From: Stratiolaelaps scimitus
Taxonomy: Eukaryota > Arthropoda > Arachnida > Mesostigmata > Laelapidae
NCBI GenBank assembly: GCA_019614645.1
Contig: JABWDB010000013.1
Coordinates: 1,612,001 to 1,676,000, forward strand
DNA: 64,000 bases
Reading direction: 5' to 3'
The notes beneath the pieces are model-generated. The model was given only the letters and a program-made list of their open reading frames with translations, did no database searches and had not been told where the DNA came from. Shown here one piece after another: positions 35,775 through 47,794 of this stretch. Position 1 is the stretch's first letter; the number at the start of each line of letters is the position of its first letter. The position numbers and the translations under genes are program-made.

Positions 35775-38700
35775 ATTGTAAATGATGCCTAATCAAGGAC
35801 TTGCTTGTGAGGTAGAATGAGATGGTGGTCATTGAACGCGGGTAAACCTTGTGTCGGATTTTGTGGAATGGTCCACTGATGAAGACGCCCGCGGTTCGCC
35901 TGAGCAGAATTGTCGACATCTGCGCGACATTGTTGTACCCCACAGCTTTGCTTGTTTTTCCGCTTTCTCGTTTTTGGCTGGTGGCATTCATTCGGTCGTG
36001 TTTCGTGTTACATTGAGTGATATCTAGGAGAACTTTTTGGGTGGACCTTCCCGAGGTGATGAACTTGGTAATTAGATAATGCATATGTTTATCGAAAACT
36101 ATGATATAGACTAGTATCTTGATTGTACAATCATATTGTAAGGATGGGTGATTTATTTCGTATTATTGTGTGTCTTAATTGTAATAATGTATAAAATTAA
36201 CGATCACTGTATAGAGAAGATATAGTCCAATTCTGTGCAAATATATATATATATATATAACTACAGTAAGACATCGTGTTAGTGTTATATATAGCAAATT
36301 ACCAGTATCCATTATCATATTATGGTAACTTTAATATATATATGTTTGCTGTTTATATATCAAACATTGACTATTAGAAGTGGAACAAAAAATGACACAT
36401 TGTCAAGATAAAGCAGAGTAGCCATGCATTTTGTGGCTGAATTGTGTGTTCGTGTTCACATTGAAGGGTATTCTCTCGACGTATTCGACTCAGGAGTGAT
36501 TGGTAGCAGGAACTCCATTACCTGATACACACTTCGCATTGAATCATTGGTTTTTCGGTGTGCGAACCAATAACTGTTGGAAGTTTCATAAACTTCTTTT
36601 TCATTATGCCTCGTATAGGCTAGCTTACAAAAATGCGAGAACAATTACACCGCTGCGCAAACACCTGTTCTGCCCAGAACGTCTCTGTTACGTTGTCGTT
36701 TATGGCTTATGACTCTCCCCTGGAGGTTCGATTCAACGGCAATGAAAACGGGGACCAAAATCATCGTTGGAAAGTTTCTACGGATGGGCAAGCCGCCACT
36801 GAAGGAAGCGCTCCAAGCAAATCACGACGACGGTTGTCCGTACAATCTCAGCTCTAGACTGGGTTCACGTTGTATTTCACAGCGAAGCATGTAAAATGTG
36901 TGTTGTAGCTCTATGCGAAGTAGGCATGATTAGCTTTGCAAACTCATTTAAGCTGTGCTTAAAGTTAATCACGAACAGAATAACCGCTTTGCTGTATTGA
37001 CTAGAAAGAAACGGGTTGATACGGGATTTCGTTTGTCCACAATGCGTGGCTTGGCCGAGCAACACACGTCTAGTGAGGTCGCGTTACAACAGCAACTTAC
37101 ACGTTGCCTAGGTAAGCCGTCTCCTTGTTATAGGGCAGTTGGCTTTAAATTTACGATCGAGTACAAGTAATTATCGCTCAGTGAAGATCGAGACTTGATG
37201 CACGCCACGGGCGGGTTCGCTGCATGATTCGATTGAACGATGATCCATGACGTCGTAGAACGTAACGGGGCTGCGTTGCCTCGTAACGAATGTCTGTGAC
37301 ACTCATTAAAAAGGGCGTGTAAGAAGGACACTCATTAAAAAGCGAACACTGGGTACTGAGTCAGGGCATCGGAGAGGGGCACCCAACAAAACTTGATAAT
37401 CGCTTGAACTTTTAATTAGCTATCCATTAATCCCGCCCCCCCCGCTCTCCTATCGACGATAATAATACCGTTCAAGAGCAGCCGGCTAGTAACCATCATT
37501 TGAGTCTTATGGGTACATAGTAACGGAACCCTGACGAAATTGTTTGACCAGCGAGGATGGGTCAAGCGTTATGCTGCTCTTGGGGGACTCGCAGAACTCC
37601 AGCAAATGACAATGTTCGAGCACTACGAAACAGTTGACGCCACCGCGATAGGGGCATATCAAAAGCTAGCAAAATATAAACGCAACTAAAACAAGCAGTG
37701 GTAGAGGGTTCATTTACAGCTTTTCTACGTGACCGAAACGGATTTCCACTTATCAATTTATCGTATTCGGAAATCACTGCCAATTGATAAGTAGAATTTT
37801 AATCTCAAGTTATCTCAAATATTGTCGACATTGAGCATCAGCACACACCAAGGGCATCCCAGTTTACGTGCGTTTTTTTTGCAGTTAATTGCTTACCGCT
37901 CATTCGGGGAAAAAATTACTCGGACATCAATCGTCTCTCTCTCTCTCATCGCGTATCTCTCCATAACAACACACACTCTCTCTCTCTCCCTCTGTGGTCA
38001 TAAGATCATAGTAACATGATGAACAATTCGAAATTTTATGATCTTCTCATACCCTATTTTCCCTCGATAGCGGACCCCTCAGCGCAGAGCTGGCCATCTC
38101 CCGACAGCACGCGACATCGGCGTTGTTTTTTGCGTTTCGAAACCAAACGCAATAGTCTCGAATGCTGTATTACATGTTTTACCAACCATCGATAGCGAAC
38201 TGGGGTTACTAGCCAAAGCTATTACATAGTCTCGACGGCATTACCGCCGCCGGTGGCGGCGACGTGCAGTGAACTGCCTCAGCGAATCGGCGGGCGAAGC
38301 AATTCGTGTGTGCCGCTAGTGCCGCTATTGCCGTAAAAACCCCTGATGAGATACCCCCCCCCCGCCCCCCTGCGTTCTTCATTGCCTAGCTCTCTCGGGG
38401 CTCCCCGAACTTCGTCCGTGAAACAAACCTTTGGGACTGGGGTAGTCGTAGCCGATTTGCTGTCCCTTGAACGCGCACGCCCCCGTCAACCCCCATCGGA
38501 CGGAACCGTTCTACCATCCATCCATTCAGGGGTGGTTCCATCCCCGCCCCGCCCTGTTTCGCTCCGACCTTACCCCATTGTTGGTGGTGGATTTCGATTT
38601 CGAATTGCAACATAAAAATAACGACGCCAAAAGATCGAATCGTCTTTTTCTGTCGGAGCTCCGCTGCTGCCACCGTCGCCGCCCAACTCCCGTTGTTGGG

Positions 38701-40481
38701 TAGCCCTGGGTAGCTTCGGAGTCTCGGACCCGTTCATTGCGTTCAGTTAGAACGCCTGCACGCCGGTTCGCGTGCTATAGTTTTATGGGCATGTAAGTGG
38801 AGATGTTGATATTCGAGATTTGTTGCGAAACAATTCGCCACTTTATTTTTCACATGTTTGTATCGTCGGATGCTGCTTCGTGGTGGCTGGGCAGAAGGAC
38901 GGTATATTTTTATAGTGTTCTCGCTATTCTCGGTCTCCGGACGGGTCGCAATAAGTAAACATGAATTGTGCGCTGTCCTATTATTTAAAGCTCGTTCCGA
39001 TGATTATCGAGAGTTTCAAATGATGATTATGATAGCAGATGCTGACATCGAATCAGTAGACTTAATTTAACAAAACCTATCTCAAGTTGTCCTTGGGAGG
39101 AAACCTTATAATTCGGCTACGTTCCTGCAATGAAACGAAATAAACAACTGCAACAATCACCATCCACCGATTCCAGCGTTCTTTGTAAAGTAAGCTAAAA
39201 TACGTTGTCATTCTAGGCCATGTATTACCTTGCCTAATGACAACGTCACGAACGGGATCAGGCTAGCTATAATACTAACAGGAGTCTTCTAAATATGAGA
39301 AAGATTTAGCGCTTTCGAAGATATTGTATAGTACGAAGTATTGCTGTTCAGACACTCAACCGACAACAATGTATTGCACTAATCCTCAAGAAAACTCCGA
39401 ATCCGTACACGCCCACAAACATTGTGACCTCTCATTTACTGCCAACTACTATTGTTAATGTTCTCTGCAGAACAGACTTCCGTTTGCGGCTGGCCCTATC
39501 CTCTGCATCGCACGCCTCGGTACTATTACTGCTGCTGCTGTTGTTATTAGCACGGAGTCCAAACACAGTGGGCGTTTTGTGGTAGAAACGCCAAGTAAGA
39601 AGATTACATTCGTGTTCCAAATCGATGTAGTTGTGCTACACACGTGTATCAGTGGCACATGCAGAGACGACAAGAACAAAAACCAAAAACCTAATATCAG
39701 ACTATCATAGAAAACGTACTACACGTGATGGTTGTTGTAGTCGTGGTAATGTGACCACTCGACGATGGCATAGAGCAGCACGTGCGCGAGTTGAGCAATT
39801 AGTTGCCTTCTCGGCTGTGCTACTTATTATACGTAGGTTCGCTCCCAGGGGTCTCGTACGAGCGTGCGATTCGCTGCCGACCTGCTGCCCTCTCTACAAC
39901 AGCTACGAACGCACGAGACGTCGTCCAGGCACGAGTTTACATGGCGAGGTCGGCCGGGCCTGGGCCGCTGCTGAAACGAGTTTGCAATGAAGCTGGATGC
40001 TTAATTTCCCTCGGCGCCCGAATCCGCGCAGAGTAATGTAGACACTGAACGCATGATGACGGTAAACGCGTAGGCAAGGCGGATTGAGGCCGAGCTAAGT
40101 AAGACCTGATCAGCAGGGCCGAACTACGGAGCATAGCAAGAGCAACAGCATCAGCTGCGGCCACTGTTGTAGAACGGTAGGACTCCATAGAGGCGGGTGG
40201 GAGCAACATCGGTGCCAGAAAGATCCAACTCTAACGAACTTAATTGCACCGACCATCCGAAAGGAGGATCTTGTTTATCTCACTTCCTTCCTTGCCTAGA
40301 AGGCGGCGGCGACGGCGGCGGCGGCGTCGACAACAACGACGGCGAAAATGAACGCCACAAAGTCGAGGGGCTCACTTAACGTGATCCAGGTCGTGCACAG
40401 ATATCTATGCGTTCGATACGTATTTCGGATAATGAAACCGATGGAACCTCTTAAAATGTTGTATCGCGTACATCACAAATC
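35775..40481. other. Intergenic, (TA)n tracts and G+C-rich islands
   Basis: (TA)n tracts occur at 36240-36260 and 36330-36345, and a (CT)n tract at 37932-37995. G+C-rich stretches at 38.2-38.8 kb and 39.6-40.4 kb are open in several frames, including a (GGC)n run near 40303-40326. I could not connect these frames into a gene or recognise a domain. Confidence 0.5.
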
Positions 40482-40535
40482 CTAAAATGGATTTGTGAAA
40501 ACTCCACAAATGGAGTTTTCACAAATCCATTTTAG
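40482..40535. repeat. Perfect 25-bp inverted repeat with four-base loop
   Basis: The arms 40482-40506 and 40511-40535 are exact reverse complements (CTAAAATGGATTTGTG... outward) around CAAA. It is strong enough to extrude as a cruciform or fold in RNA. There is no gene alongside it. Confidence 0.9.
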
Positions 40536-40570
40536 AATTGCTCACAAATAGCGCATTATCGCATGAATAA

Positions 40571-40640
40571 ATCTAAACTCCCATACAGATATAATATATA
40601 TATATATATATATATATTATATCTGTATGGGAGTTTAGAT
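40571..40640. repeat. Perfect 70-bp palindrome with (TA)n centre
   Basis: Positions 40571-40605 and 40606-40640 are exact reverse complements with no spacer. The outer arms are ordinary sequence (ATCTAAACTCCCATACAGAT) and the centre is (TA)n. It lies 35 bases from the preceding hairpin. Confidence 0.93.
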
Positions 40641-41599
40641 ATATATGTTGCCCCAGTCATATTTAATATCTGGACAGCTTTTGCAGTCTTCCGGCTTGAC
40701 CATGCACAATCACTCGATCAATCGCGGTAAGTGCGAGCTGCAGAAAATGGCTCCTTTTTAATTCCATGGCTTTTTCATACCGATTGAGCTACGATGAACG
40801 TCCAATCGAACTACTTTTATATTTATATTTCTATGGTAGCTTAGATCGTGATGAATTTCGACGGATTTTCATTCAGCTAAAGCACCCAAAAGACTTCATC
40901 CTTTATTGACATAGATTTAGTTAAGCCTGTAAGAGTCAGCACTTTTGGCTTCGTTTAGTACAACTCCTACCCAAGGTATTCAACTGTTGTCAATTCTAGA
41001 ATTTGCCTGTAGAACATTTCAGCCACAATCTGCCAATTCGGGAAAATCACATCAGATTTCCCTGCCCTGTTGCCGGATTGGTCGGAGTTTAATATAACGC
41101 ATCTACCAGATCATTCATCCTCGAATCATGATAAATGAAAAACTGGCCCGGGGAGCGTTTGATCATCGATACAAGAATCGGCCAAGGAGTCGATCTATAT
41201 ATCTATCCTAAATCTGAGTAATCTTCGCACTGGTCGGCGCGGTTCTAAATCACAATCAATTTCAGCTTATCCTCAGATATATATAGTATCGTGTCAATAA
41301 TTGTGAGGTATCATATTATCTTATATTGCCCAATTTATAATATATAATTGCTCAATTACATGTTTTAGATAATAACACCAATTTGTATCCCAAAAACAGC
41401 CGCTCCCCGCTCTATGGAGAGCAGTCATAACCGAGATGCGGAAGAGCGGATATTGAAGAACCGTGTTGTCTTCTTAGTGATATATAGCAATAATAGATAG
41501 CGCCTATTAGATGATACGGTGCAACACTAGGCGCAGGGTATTGTGTATTGGGTTATCTGCAGATAACCGCGTCGATTCCGAATGCCGTCACCTAATGGT
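40641..41599. other. Intergenic, nothing recognised
   Basis: A+T-rich DNA with no coding signal or repeat that I could recognise. Confidence 0.5.
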
Positions 41600-41770
41600 T
41601 TCAGGCTGACTCGCAGCCATCATTTAACGTGCACGGTATTGAGTTTTCATTGCTTCGCAATTCGAGACCCCTTCAAACGCAAATGCGCAACGGTGGGGGA
41701 TCGAACCGGCGCATCTACGTGTCTCGCCAGAGTTGCAAGGCGCACACGTCACGGCACCAACCTCGGCGAA
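41600..41770 (-). mobile_element. tRNA-derived SINE, near full length
   Basis: In reverse complement it has the SINE head with CGTGTGCGCCTTGCAA and a B-box-like GGTTCGATCCCC, followed by the body ending in TTAAATGATGGCTGCGAGTC. The A-box region has diverged. Confidence 0.7.
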
Positions 41771-42081
41771 CACCGTCCCCTGCCTAATTATTTGTATGTA
41801 TAATGTATACTACGTACTCGTATGACACGCGACTCAATATTCTTATAATGAGAAATATCTCCCTCATTATTATGATTATTATGTGAAATAAATATTAGCT
41901 AACATTTGTTGCCCGTTTCCTTTCTGGCAATAAACTTTATTGTAAGCCATGCAATTCGACCTGGTAAACGACACAAACCGAAAAGCAACAGTTCGAGAAG
42001 CCTGTCGGAGCCTTATATGCGCCCTTAATAACTGATGAATTGGCATTGTCGTTCATTGTTACCAGCGACAGTGTCAGATAC

Positions 42082-42252
42082 CTCAGTGTGCGATCTCGTG
42101 GTTCGATGCCGTCCTCCGTTCGACGTCGCCCCGTCGAAAGCTCTTTCCTTTTCGTTTTGTGCCGACGGCGAAAACTCCTCAGGCGTCAGTTGGATCCCCC
42201 TCTTCGGCTCTAGCATTGCTATGGCGGCGAACAGTGAATTCCCGGCATTCCT
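42082..42252 (-). CDS. Candidate internal coding exon, product unknown
   Basis: A 57-codon open stretch on the minus strand is bounded by a good acceptor (CTGTTTTGCAG) and a good donor (ACTGAG|GTATCT), phase 0 at both ends. The translation contains 'LEPKRGIQLTPEEFSPSAQN', a plausible soluble composition, but no family is recognised and no partner exon was found. The opposite strand is also open here, so the strand is not certain. Confidence 0.3.
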
Positions 42253-43205
42253 CTGCAAAACAGCTCCGGCCAGCCTCGCCTACAGCAATGCTGGCTCATT
42301 GCACCACCACTGATCGCCCATCGTCAGGCTAACCCAACTCAAATCCCTGGCGAAGCAACTAAACTAATCCCAGCTGACGCCCCTTCCGGGAACACTTCGC
42401 TCCCCAGAGCTGCTTTCTTTGTCGCGCTCCTTTGGCGAACTCATCTACTCGAACGAAGGCTACGAAGCTGAGATTGCCCCAGCAGCCATCAGCGAACGGC
42501 AGACCGTTATAATAAGTGCCGTAAATAAATAAATAAATAAATGACCACATGTTAAACGTGCCACGTTCGTCGTCTGTGTAGAATGCCGTATCATGACGTT
42601 GGGCTTTAGCGAGAAGGGTGACGGGGAATGATGTTAGATTAAGATGGGGTTTTCATCGGGCCAAGCAACAATGCTCATAAGAGAGTTCGTACTCGAGTGA
42701 ACGACATATACGTCAATCTGTGGCCTATGCAATAACTTTGCTTTGAATTGTCCCTGGTTGTAAAGGTACTTTACAGCTGGCACCGGATTAACTCGGCCAA
42801 TTGGAGTCAGTCGGCTGACTTTACCTAGAGCAGCTGTTTAACGTGGAAGTTAATTACCCACCGAGCTACATGTGGTGATTTGGAGCAATGACTGAATGTG
42901 TGCATCAAAATGTCTTATATCTTTGTTTCAGCAGTTCGCTGACATTACTTCATTATAGTTGATAGGAGTCCTTTAAATGATTTTTACGGATTGTGTCACT
43001 GTAAACCCATTGCTACAGTGACTCGCTGGCTTCTCTTCTTCGTTCATTGTTTACTTCACTGCCACGATCAGTACAGTATCATCCCGGTTGCAGAATTCAT
43101 TCCAACTGAAGGCGTGTATTTGAAGTTCTTAAAGAGCTGAATCTGTCATTTTCTAGAGGTTGGAGACATCCATTTATCACTTTTGTAAGACATCGGGTTT
43201 AATCA
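42253..43205. other. Intergenic, (AAAT)n tract
   Basis: An (AAAT)n run lies at 42522-42541. Otherwise I see no gene. Confidence 0.5.
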
Positions 43206-43379
43206 CTAAATCAACTTGGTTGAAATCGAACAAGAAAAACTCCAGGGTTTCACAAGATAATAAATAGTTTCGTCTTCCTTAATAAATTCAACGGGAGACA
43301 GAATATCAGTACCCACTGGAGCACAGGACACCAAAGTGCTATCGGCATAACGCGCAAACTGGTCGACCTTGGGACCAAT
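43206..43379 (-). CDS. Candidate terminal coding exon or pseudo-exon, product unknown
   Basis: After a splice-acceptor-like TTGCATTCTAG, the minus strand reads 57 codons to a TAG, including 'VDQFARYADSTLVSCAPVG' and 'LSPVEFIKEDETIYYLV'. The frame upstream of the acceptor is also open for about 20 protein-like codons before the in-frame TAG that forms the acceptor. It could therefore instead be a pseudogene broken by that stop. Family unknown. Confidence 0.3.
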   Translation of the reverse strand: MGPKVDQFARYADSTLVSCAPVGTDILSPVEFIKEDETIYYLVKPWSFSCSISTKLI

Positions 43380-45070
43380 CTAGAATGCAAGCTGATCAGC
43401 TGTATCAGGTGGCTGCCTAAGGGTCCAGTCCACAGCTGAATCATTTTATAGGTCTATTCGGTGCGGCCAATTCTGAACTCCTAGGAGGGCGGACGACAAA
43501 TATTCGCTCTTTCTAGGGTCTACGACGCTGTTCTAACATCAGTCATCGTTTCCGCCATTACTTCCACACTACTAACCTAAAGTGTGTGTGCGTGTGAGAG
43601 AGAAAGAGACGTCTCGTTTCGCAGAAGCGTACGATTCCCGACAGAGTTATCGAAGAACTCCGCATGATCACATGTTTGTAATGACGTATTTTACGAATCC
43701 ACCAGAAAGATTGTATATCATAACGTCTCATTTCCATCCTTCAGGATTTTATGTAAATTACCTACGACCTAACACGCGAGCATGACCGCATTACCTGTTT
43801 CTGCTTGTAACAAATGGAAAAGCATTACATATCGACAAAAATTCGACCTAATTTTACGAAACGCTCCAATCCAGCAAAGTCGAGAAATTCTAGCCGGCAA
43901 ATCTCCAAAAATAAAAATAAGCCACGCGCTAACTTCTTATCATCTGGCTCCGTCCGCACAGAGCCGTATCTTCAAGGGCACCAGCTATCACATAGAACAG
44001 CGTAATAATAGTAGGATCTGCGATATTTCTTCCCAATAGTGGTAATACTGAACTGGAGTAACAATGACATCACCTTTGCACCTCGATCGCAAATTCGAAC
44101 GCGCACATACGCGTACGCACTCGTTGAATGAACATAATGAAATTAATTACCATGAAAAACACACGTTCGACACATTTCGTTTATGAAGCTGAGGCCGACT
44201 ATTTCGGCTTCCATCTAAGGTAACGACTTCGACGCGGGAATCAGCGTAGCAAACGGCCATCGTAAATGGATTTAAGGTCCCTTCGTTGTTCGGCCGTGGA
44301 CCGCTGATCCGGATAGCACAAGACAGGCAGACAGATAGAGAGAGAGAATGTGCCCATAGACGCAGCATGGCAAAGTCCGCCCTTCTCAGCTCCCTTCTAG
44401 GCCCCGCTGGTGGCTGCCTTCCTTGGTTCGTGCCACCTTCGAAGAACGACGCCCCCTGGCCGATCTCCGAACGAGCTCGTAATGACCTTCATCTTCTCTA
44501 CTCAAATGAGCTGGACGGAGAATGGCACGGACTTCGGAGCTCACATAAGTACAGATATATATATATATATATATATGTATATATGCACATCTACATAGAT
44601 CTCTAACTTTGGTTGTACACGAGCCACTGCTCATGCGCGGGGTCGGTTGCGGTAGTTCCGTTCAGCACACACATTTGCGGCGTCGTTCGCTCTGTTACTC
44701 GAAGTGCGTCAGAATTCTGAATTCGATTTCGACGAGGACGATGAGGTTGAGCCTCGCTGGATTTTCGTCTACTGTCGAAGGACTGTGAAGGCTCCAGGAA
44801 GCAACACCATTTTGGCCGTAGCGAATACAAGTGAGGGGCCCGATCAGCCTGAGCCAGTGCCTCGATGAATAAGGGAGTAATAATAAACGAGGGAGGTCGA
44901 CCATACGCCACAGTAGTGCAGACAGTTGAGATTTGATCCGGGTTTTAGTCACCAGATACTCAACGAAATGATGGTGAACTCGATCGCATAAGTTAGAAAA
45001 ACGCAAAATTGAAGAAGATGAGGTCGATTTTAGAAAATATAAATTTTACTTCTTCGAGCTCCTCTGCCCT
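43380..45070. other. Intergenic, nothing firmly recognised
   Basis: An open frame beginning at ATG 44366 runs into a (TA)n tract (44555-44576) and has no recognised motif. The minus-strand frame at 44695-45006 likewise shows no domain. Confidence 0.45.
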
Positions 45071-45128
45071 TATAAAACAGACCTCAGCACTTAACCTACT
45101 CAGGCGGGCCATGATGCTACCCTTCCAG
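45071..45128 (+). promoter_or_regulatory. Candidate TATA/Inr core promoter and short first exon
   Basis: TATAAAA at 45071-45077 is followed 31 bases later by an initiator-like TCAGG with its A at 45102. ATGATGCTACCCTTCCAG (45111-45128) then runs straight into a strong donor, GTAAGG. A six-codon first exon (MMLPFQ) with a canonical promoter is the layout of secreted or cuticular arthropod genes. No convincing second exon was found. A hydrophobic stretch at 48679 ('FIFIIFALLRF') is phase-compatible but has a poor acceptor. The implied leader of nine bases is very short. Confidence 0.35.
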
Positions 45129-47094
45129 GTAAGGGGACTTGTCGGGGCTACCTTTGCTCATTTTGAAAAACGTAATGTTCCACACACATATTTGCAAAGG
45201 AGCAAAAATCAGCAATTCGGAGGTCGGAGATGATAGAGACTATAATGAAGTGTTCCTTGTTTCCAATAGGAATATATATAAGGAATATATATATTTTATA
45301 AATACAACCGTAATCAAGGGAGCCTCTCTGTGTCTTTCGTTTACGCATGCCGAATTAATATGCAGTGTTACATTCTTATTCGAATTTGAATAGTACAGTA
45401 GTAGTGTTGAAGTCTTGCAGGCAACTAACTTTTGCAATCAGAATCAAAGTAAAATTATAGACATCGCTGTTTGATCCTTCACACGAAGGTGCATAAGGTA
45501 ACATCATTCGCCCCGCGTTACATGGTGGACTAGTATATTATAACTAGGTGACACTATAGCTGAACGGCAGCATGACGATAAGTGGTATTATGAATATATT
45601 AAGTGGTATTATGAATATATTATAATTTCTCATCAAGTCGTCGTTTATTTTTTTGTACGACAACCTGCTTTTGCACGTGGGCGTAGTGTTTAGAACTAAA
45701 ACAATTTACTTTTGTGAGGCAGAGACCTTTTGTTGAAACACATATCATGAGCGGTGATATGTCGTCCACCCCCTGCTCTCGATGGTCAGCACCCTTACGG
45801 GCGGGATGGCCAAAAGGCGACCGTATTTCTTCTCTTTCTCGTACATCAACCTTCTGTGGTAGTATTTGTAGATAAACTCCACTCAGATACCATCAATTTA
45901 CTGTGATGCTCGTTATAGCACGACAATTCTTAGGCCTTTGCCCTACGAGCGTAAAAGCACCAGTTATCGTCGATTCAAAAATCAAGCATACCCAGCTCGG
46001 GTCGGAACCAAAGGCACTTCTTCCTCATAAATAAAAATCATAACGATTTTTTTCTAACGATTCGCCTATCCATCTATCTAATAGAAACCGCCAGATTTAT
46101 TAAATATGTATATTATAATTTGCTCTATATTTTCATACTGTATGGAATAAAATAAATTGGCAATACAAGTGTGCCCAAGTGAATGTCTTAAAAGTGGACC
46201 TAAAATCTCACATTCATAAAACTATCTGTTGAATATCAAGTACTGTCTCGGCACGCACTTGCCGACATATGTCGAACCATATTGGATAGATGCGCACATA
46301 ACAGGTAGAACACAGTGTAAGATTGAGCAATACTCTGACTCCATGTTAAGGTCTTAAGGAGAATTAAATACGACACCAGAGAAGAGACCTATAATATGGA
46401 TATGAATAATTATATGAATAATTCGTACCTTATTCATATAACCTCACGCCAGGGTACCCTTCGGCGTTGCAGGGAGAGAAGCGGATGATAGCACAGGAAG
46501 AAACAGGGGGGGGGCTTTGGTTGCCCTTCACAAATAGGTAATGTCTCGTTAATAAAGGCAAAGATCGGACCAAAGGGAATTACTTCAAATCTAGCGTCCA
46601 AAGCGACCTGGTGAAGACCCGCTGCCGCTTCCGGGTAACAAGCAACACACGAAGCCGTGTCCTCACTATACTAGTTAGGTAGGAAGAAGTACAGAGCTTG
46701 TGTCAGGGATCGTGTCAAGGCCAGCACTATCTATAGCAGAGGGACCTCTAGAATAAAGCTGCCTCCAGTAATAGATAACCAGAACTCGGGGCATTTCAAA
46801 TGGTTCTCGCGTTTCGCTTCGTCAGTTTCGGCCGTCGCTGCTCAATGAAAGACTATCGATAAATCCACAAACGATGCAGAGCTTCTCTTTGACAGCGCTT
46901 ATCTAATGTTCCTTTGTAACCGATTTATTCAATCGTGCCGGTGGTGGCTTATGCATTTTCTCTCTGAAGGAAGTAAAATACGGGAATCATGGGAATGATT
47001 TGTTCTGTTATTCTTACATTGCAATTGATATCGTGACGTTGCCATAGAGGAGCTCGCGATCTCTGTTGTTACCCTACAAATTCTCGGAATTCAC
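45129..47094. other. Intergenic with small tandem duplication
   Basis: Apart from the 21-bp tandem duplication at 45580-45621, I see no feature here. Confidence 0.5.
45580..45621. repeat. Exact 21-bp tandem duplication
   Basis: Two identical copies of a 21-base unit starting AAGTGGTATTATGAATATAT. Confidence 0.9.
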
Positions 47095-47196
47095 CTTATC
47101 ATATCGTTCGTACCGAGCGTGCTCGTGAATGCTAAGTACCACATCATATGTGTCATGCCGTGTGAGTATTTGCATGATGAAGGTATCATACCCGAT
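47095..47196 (-). CDS. Candidate 34-codon internal exon, product unknown
   Basis: The minus strand reads 'IGYDTFIMQILTRHDTYDVV' and then 'LSIHEHARYERYDK', between an AAAACAG acceptor (weak pyrimidine tract) and an AAG|GTGAAT donor, phase 0 at both ends. The residue pattern looks protein-like, but it is short and unrecognised, with no linked exon. A different frame across the same bases is also open. Confidence 0.22.
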
Positions 47197-47794
47197 CTGT
47201 TTTTATCTGACAAAGTGTCGTCACGCAGGTCTGAAAAGAGAGCGTAGAGCGAGAACTGTGGTCGCTCATGGATATACATAACCCATCTAACCGATTATAA
47301 TTTTCCTGATCTCTTTGAGCGAAGATTCGTGGCCCACTGACCTACTGGCACACAGCCGTTAATTAAGATTCGGTTGGTAAGTGGGTGGTGCTGCAAGTAT
47401 CATAAAAAAAGTATAATATATGATCGATGATTTTTGAGAAAGGGGATTGTTCCTCATGCAGGTCCTGTTAGTAGTGGATACACTTGAAGGTCTAGTTGTC
47501 AGTGCCGACCCTGATTTTATTACCGAGCTATGCAGATCTCGGTACCTGTAAATATGAGCTTGCGTAGCCTTATTGTCAAAAATCCTTCGGTATTACTACG
47601 GGTATATGAATCATTAGCACGTCCCGAACTGATACACAATGTTCTTCTCTATGACAGCGGCACTTAAGCGAGCACATACAAATAAATTACTGCAGATGTT
47701 TTTTCTTTCTTATTAACTTTGCTGACAAATATGACAAGTCCTAGTGAATGCGGCATCAATTCGTATGTACACTGTGGGATTCGAGCCGAAAACT
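47197..47794. other. Intergenic / 3' flank of the minus-strand gene at 47.8 kb
   Basis: A possible minus-strand poly(A) signal (TTTATT on the plus strand near 47516) is present. Nothing else is seen. Confidence 0.4.

Noticed and set aside
35350..35781. 143-codon Met/Thr-rich plus-strand frame and a Ser-rich minus-strand frame over the HMG gene
   Set aside because: Shadows of the Asp/Glu codon runs (GAT/GAC/GAG) of the acidic tail.
36633..36894. Overlapping 61-74 codon frames suggesting a Tc1/mariner helix-turn-helix ('LRMGKPPLKEAL')
   Set aside because: The resemblance is too short and no neighbouring transposase motif or terminal repeat is visible.
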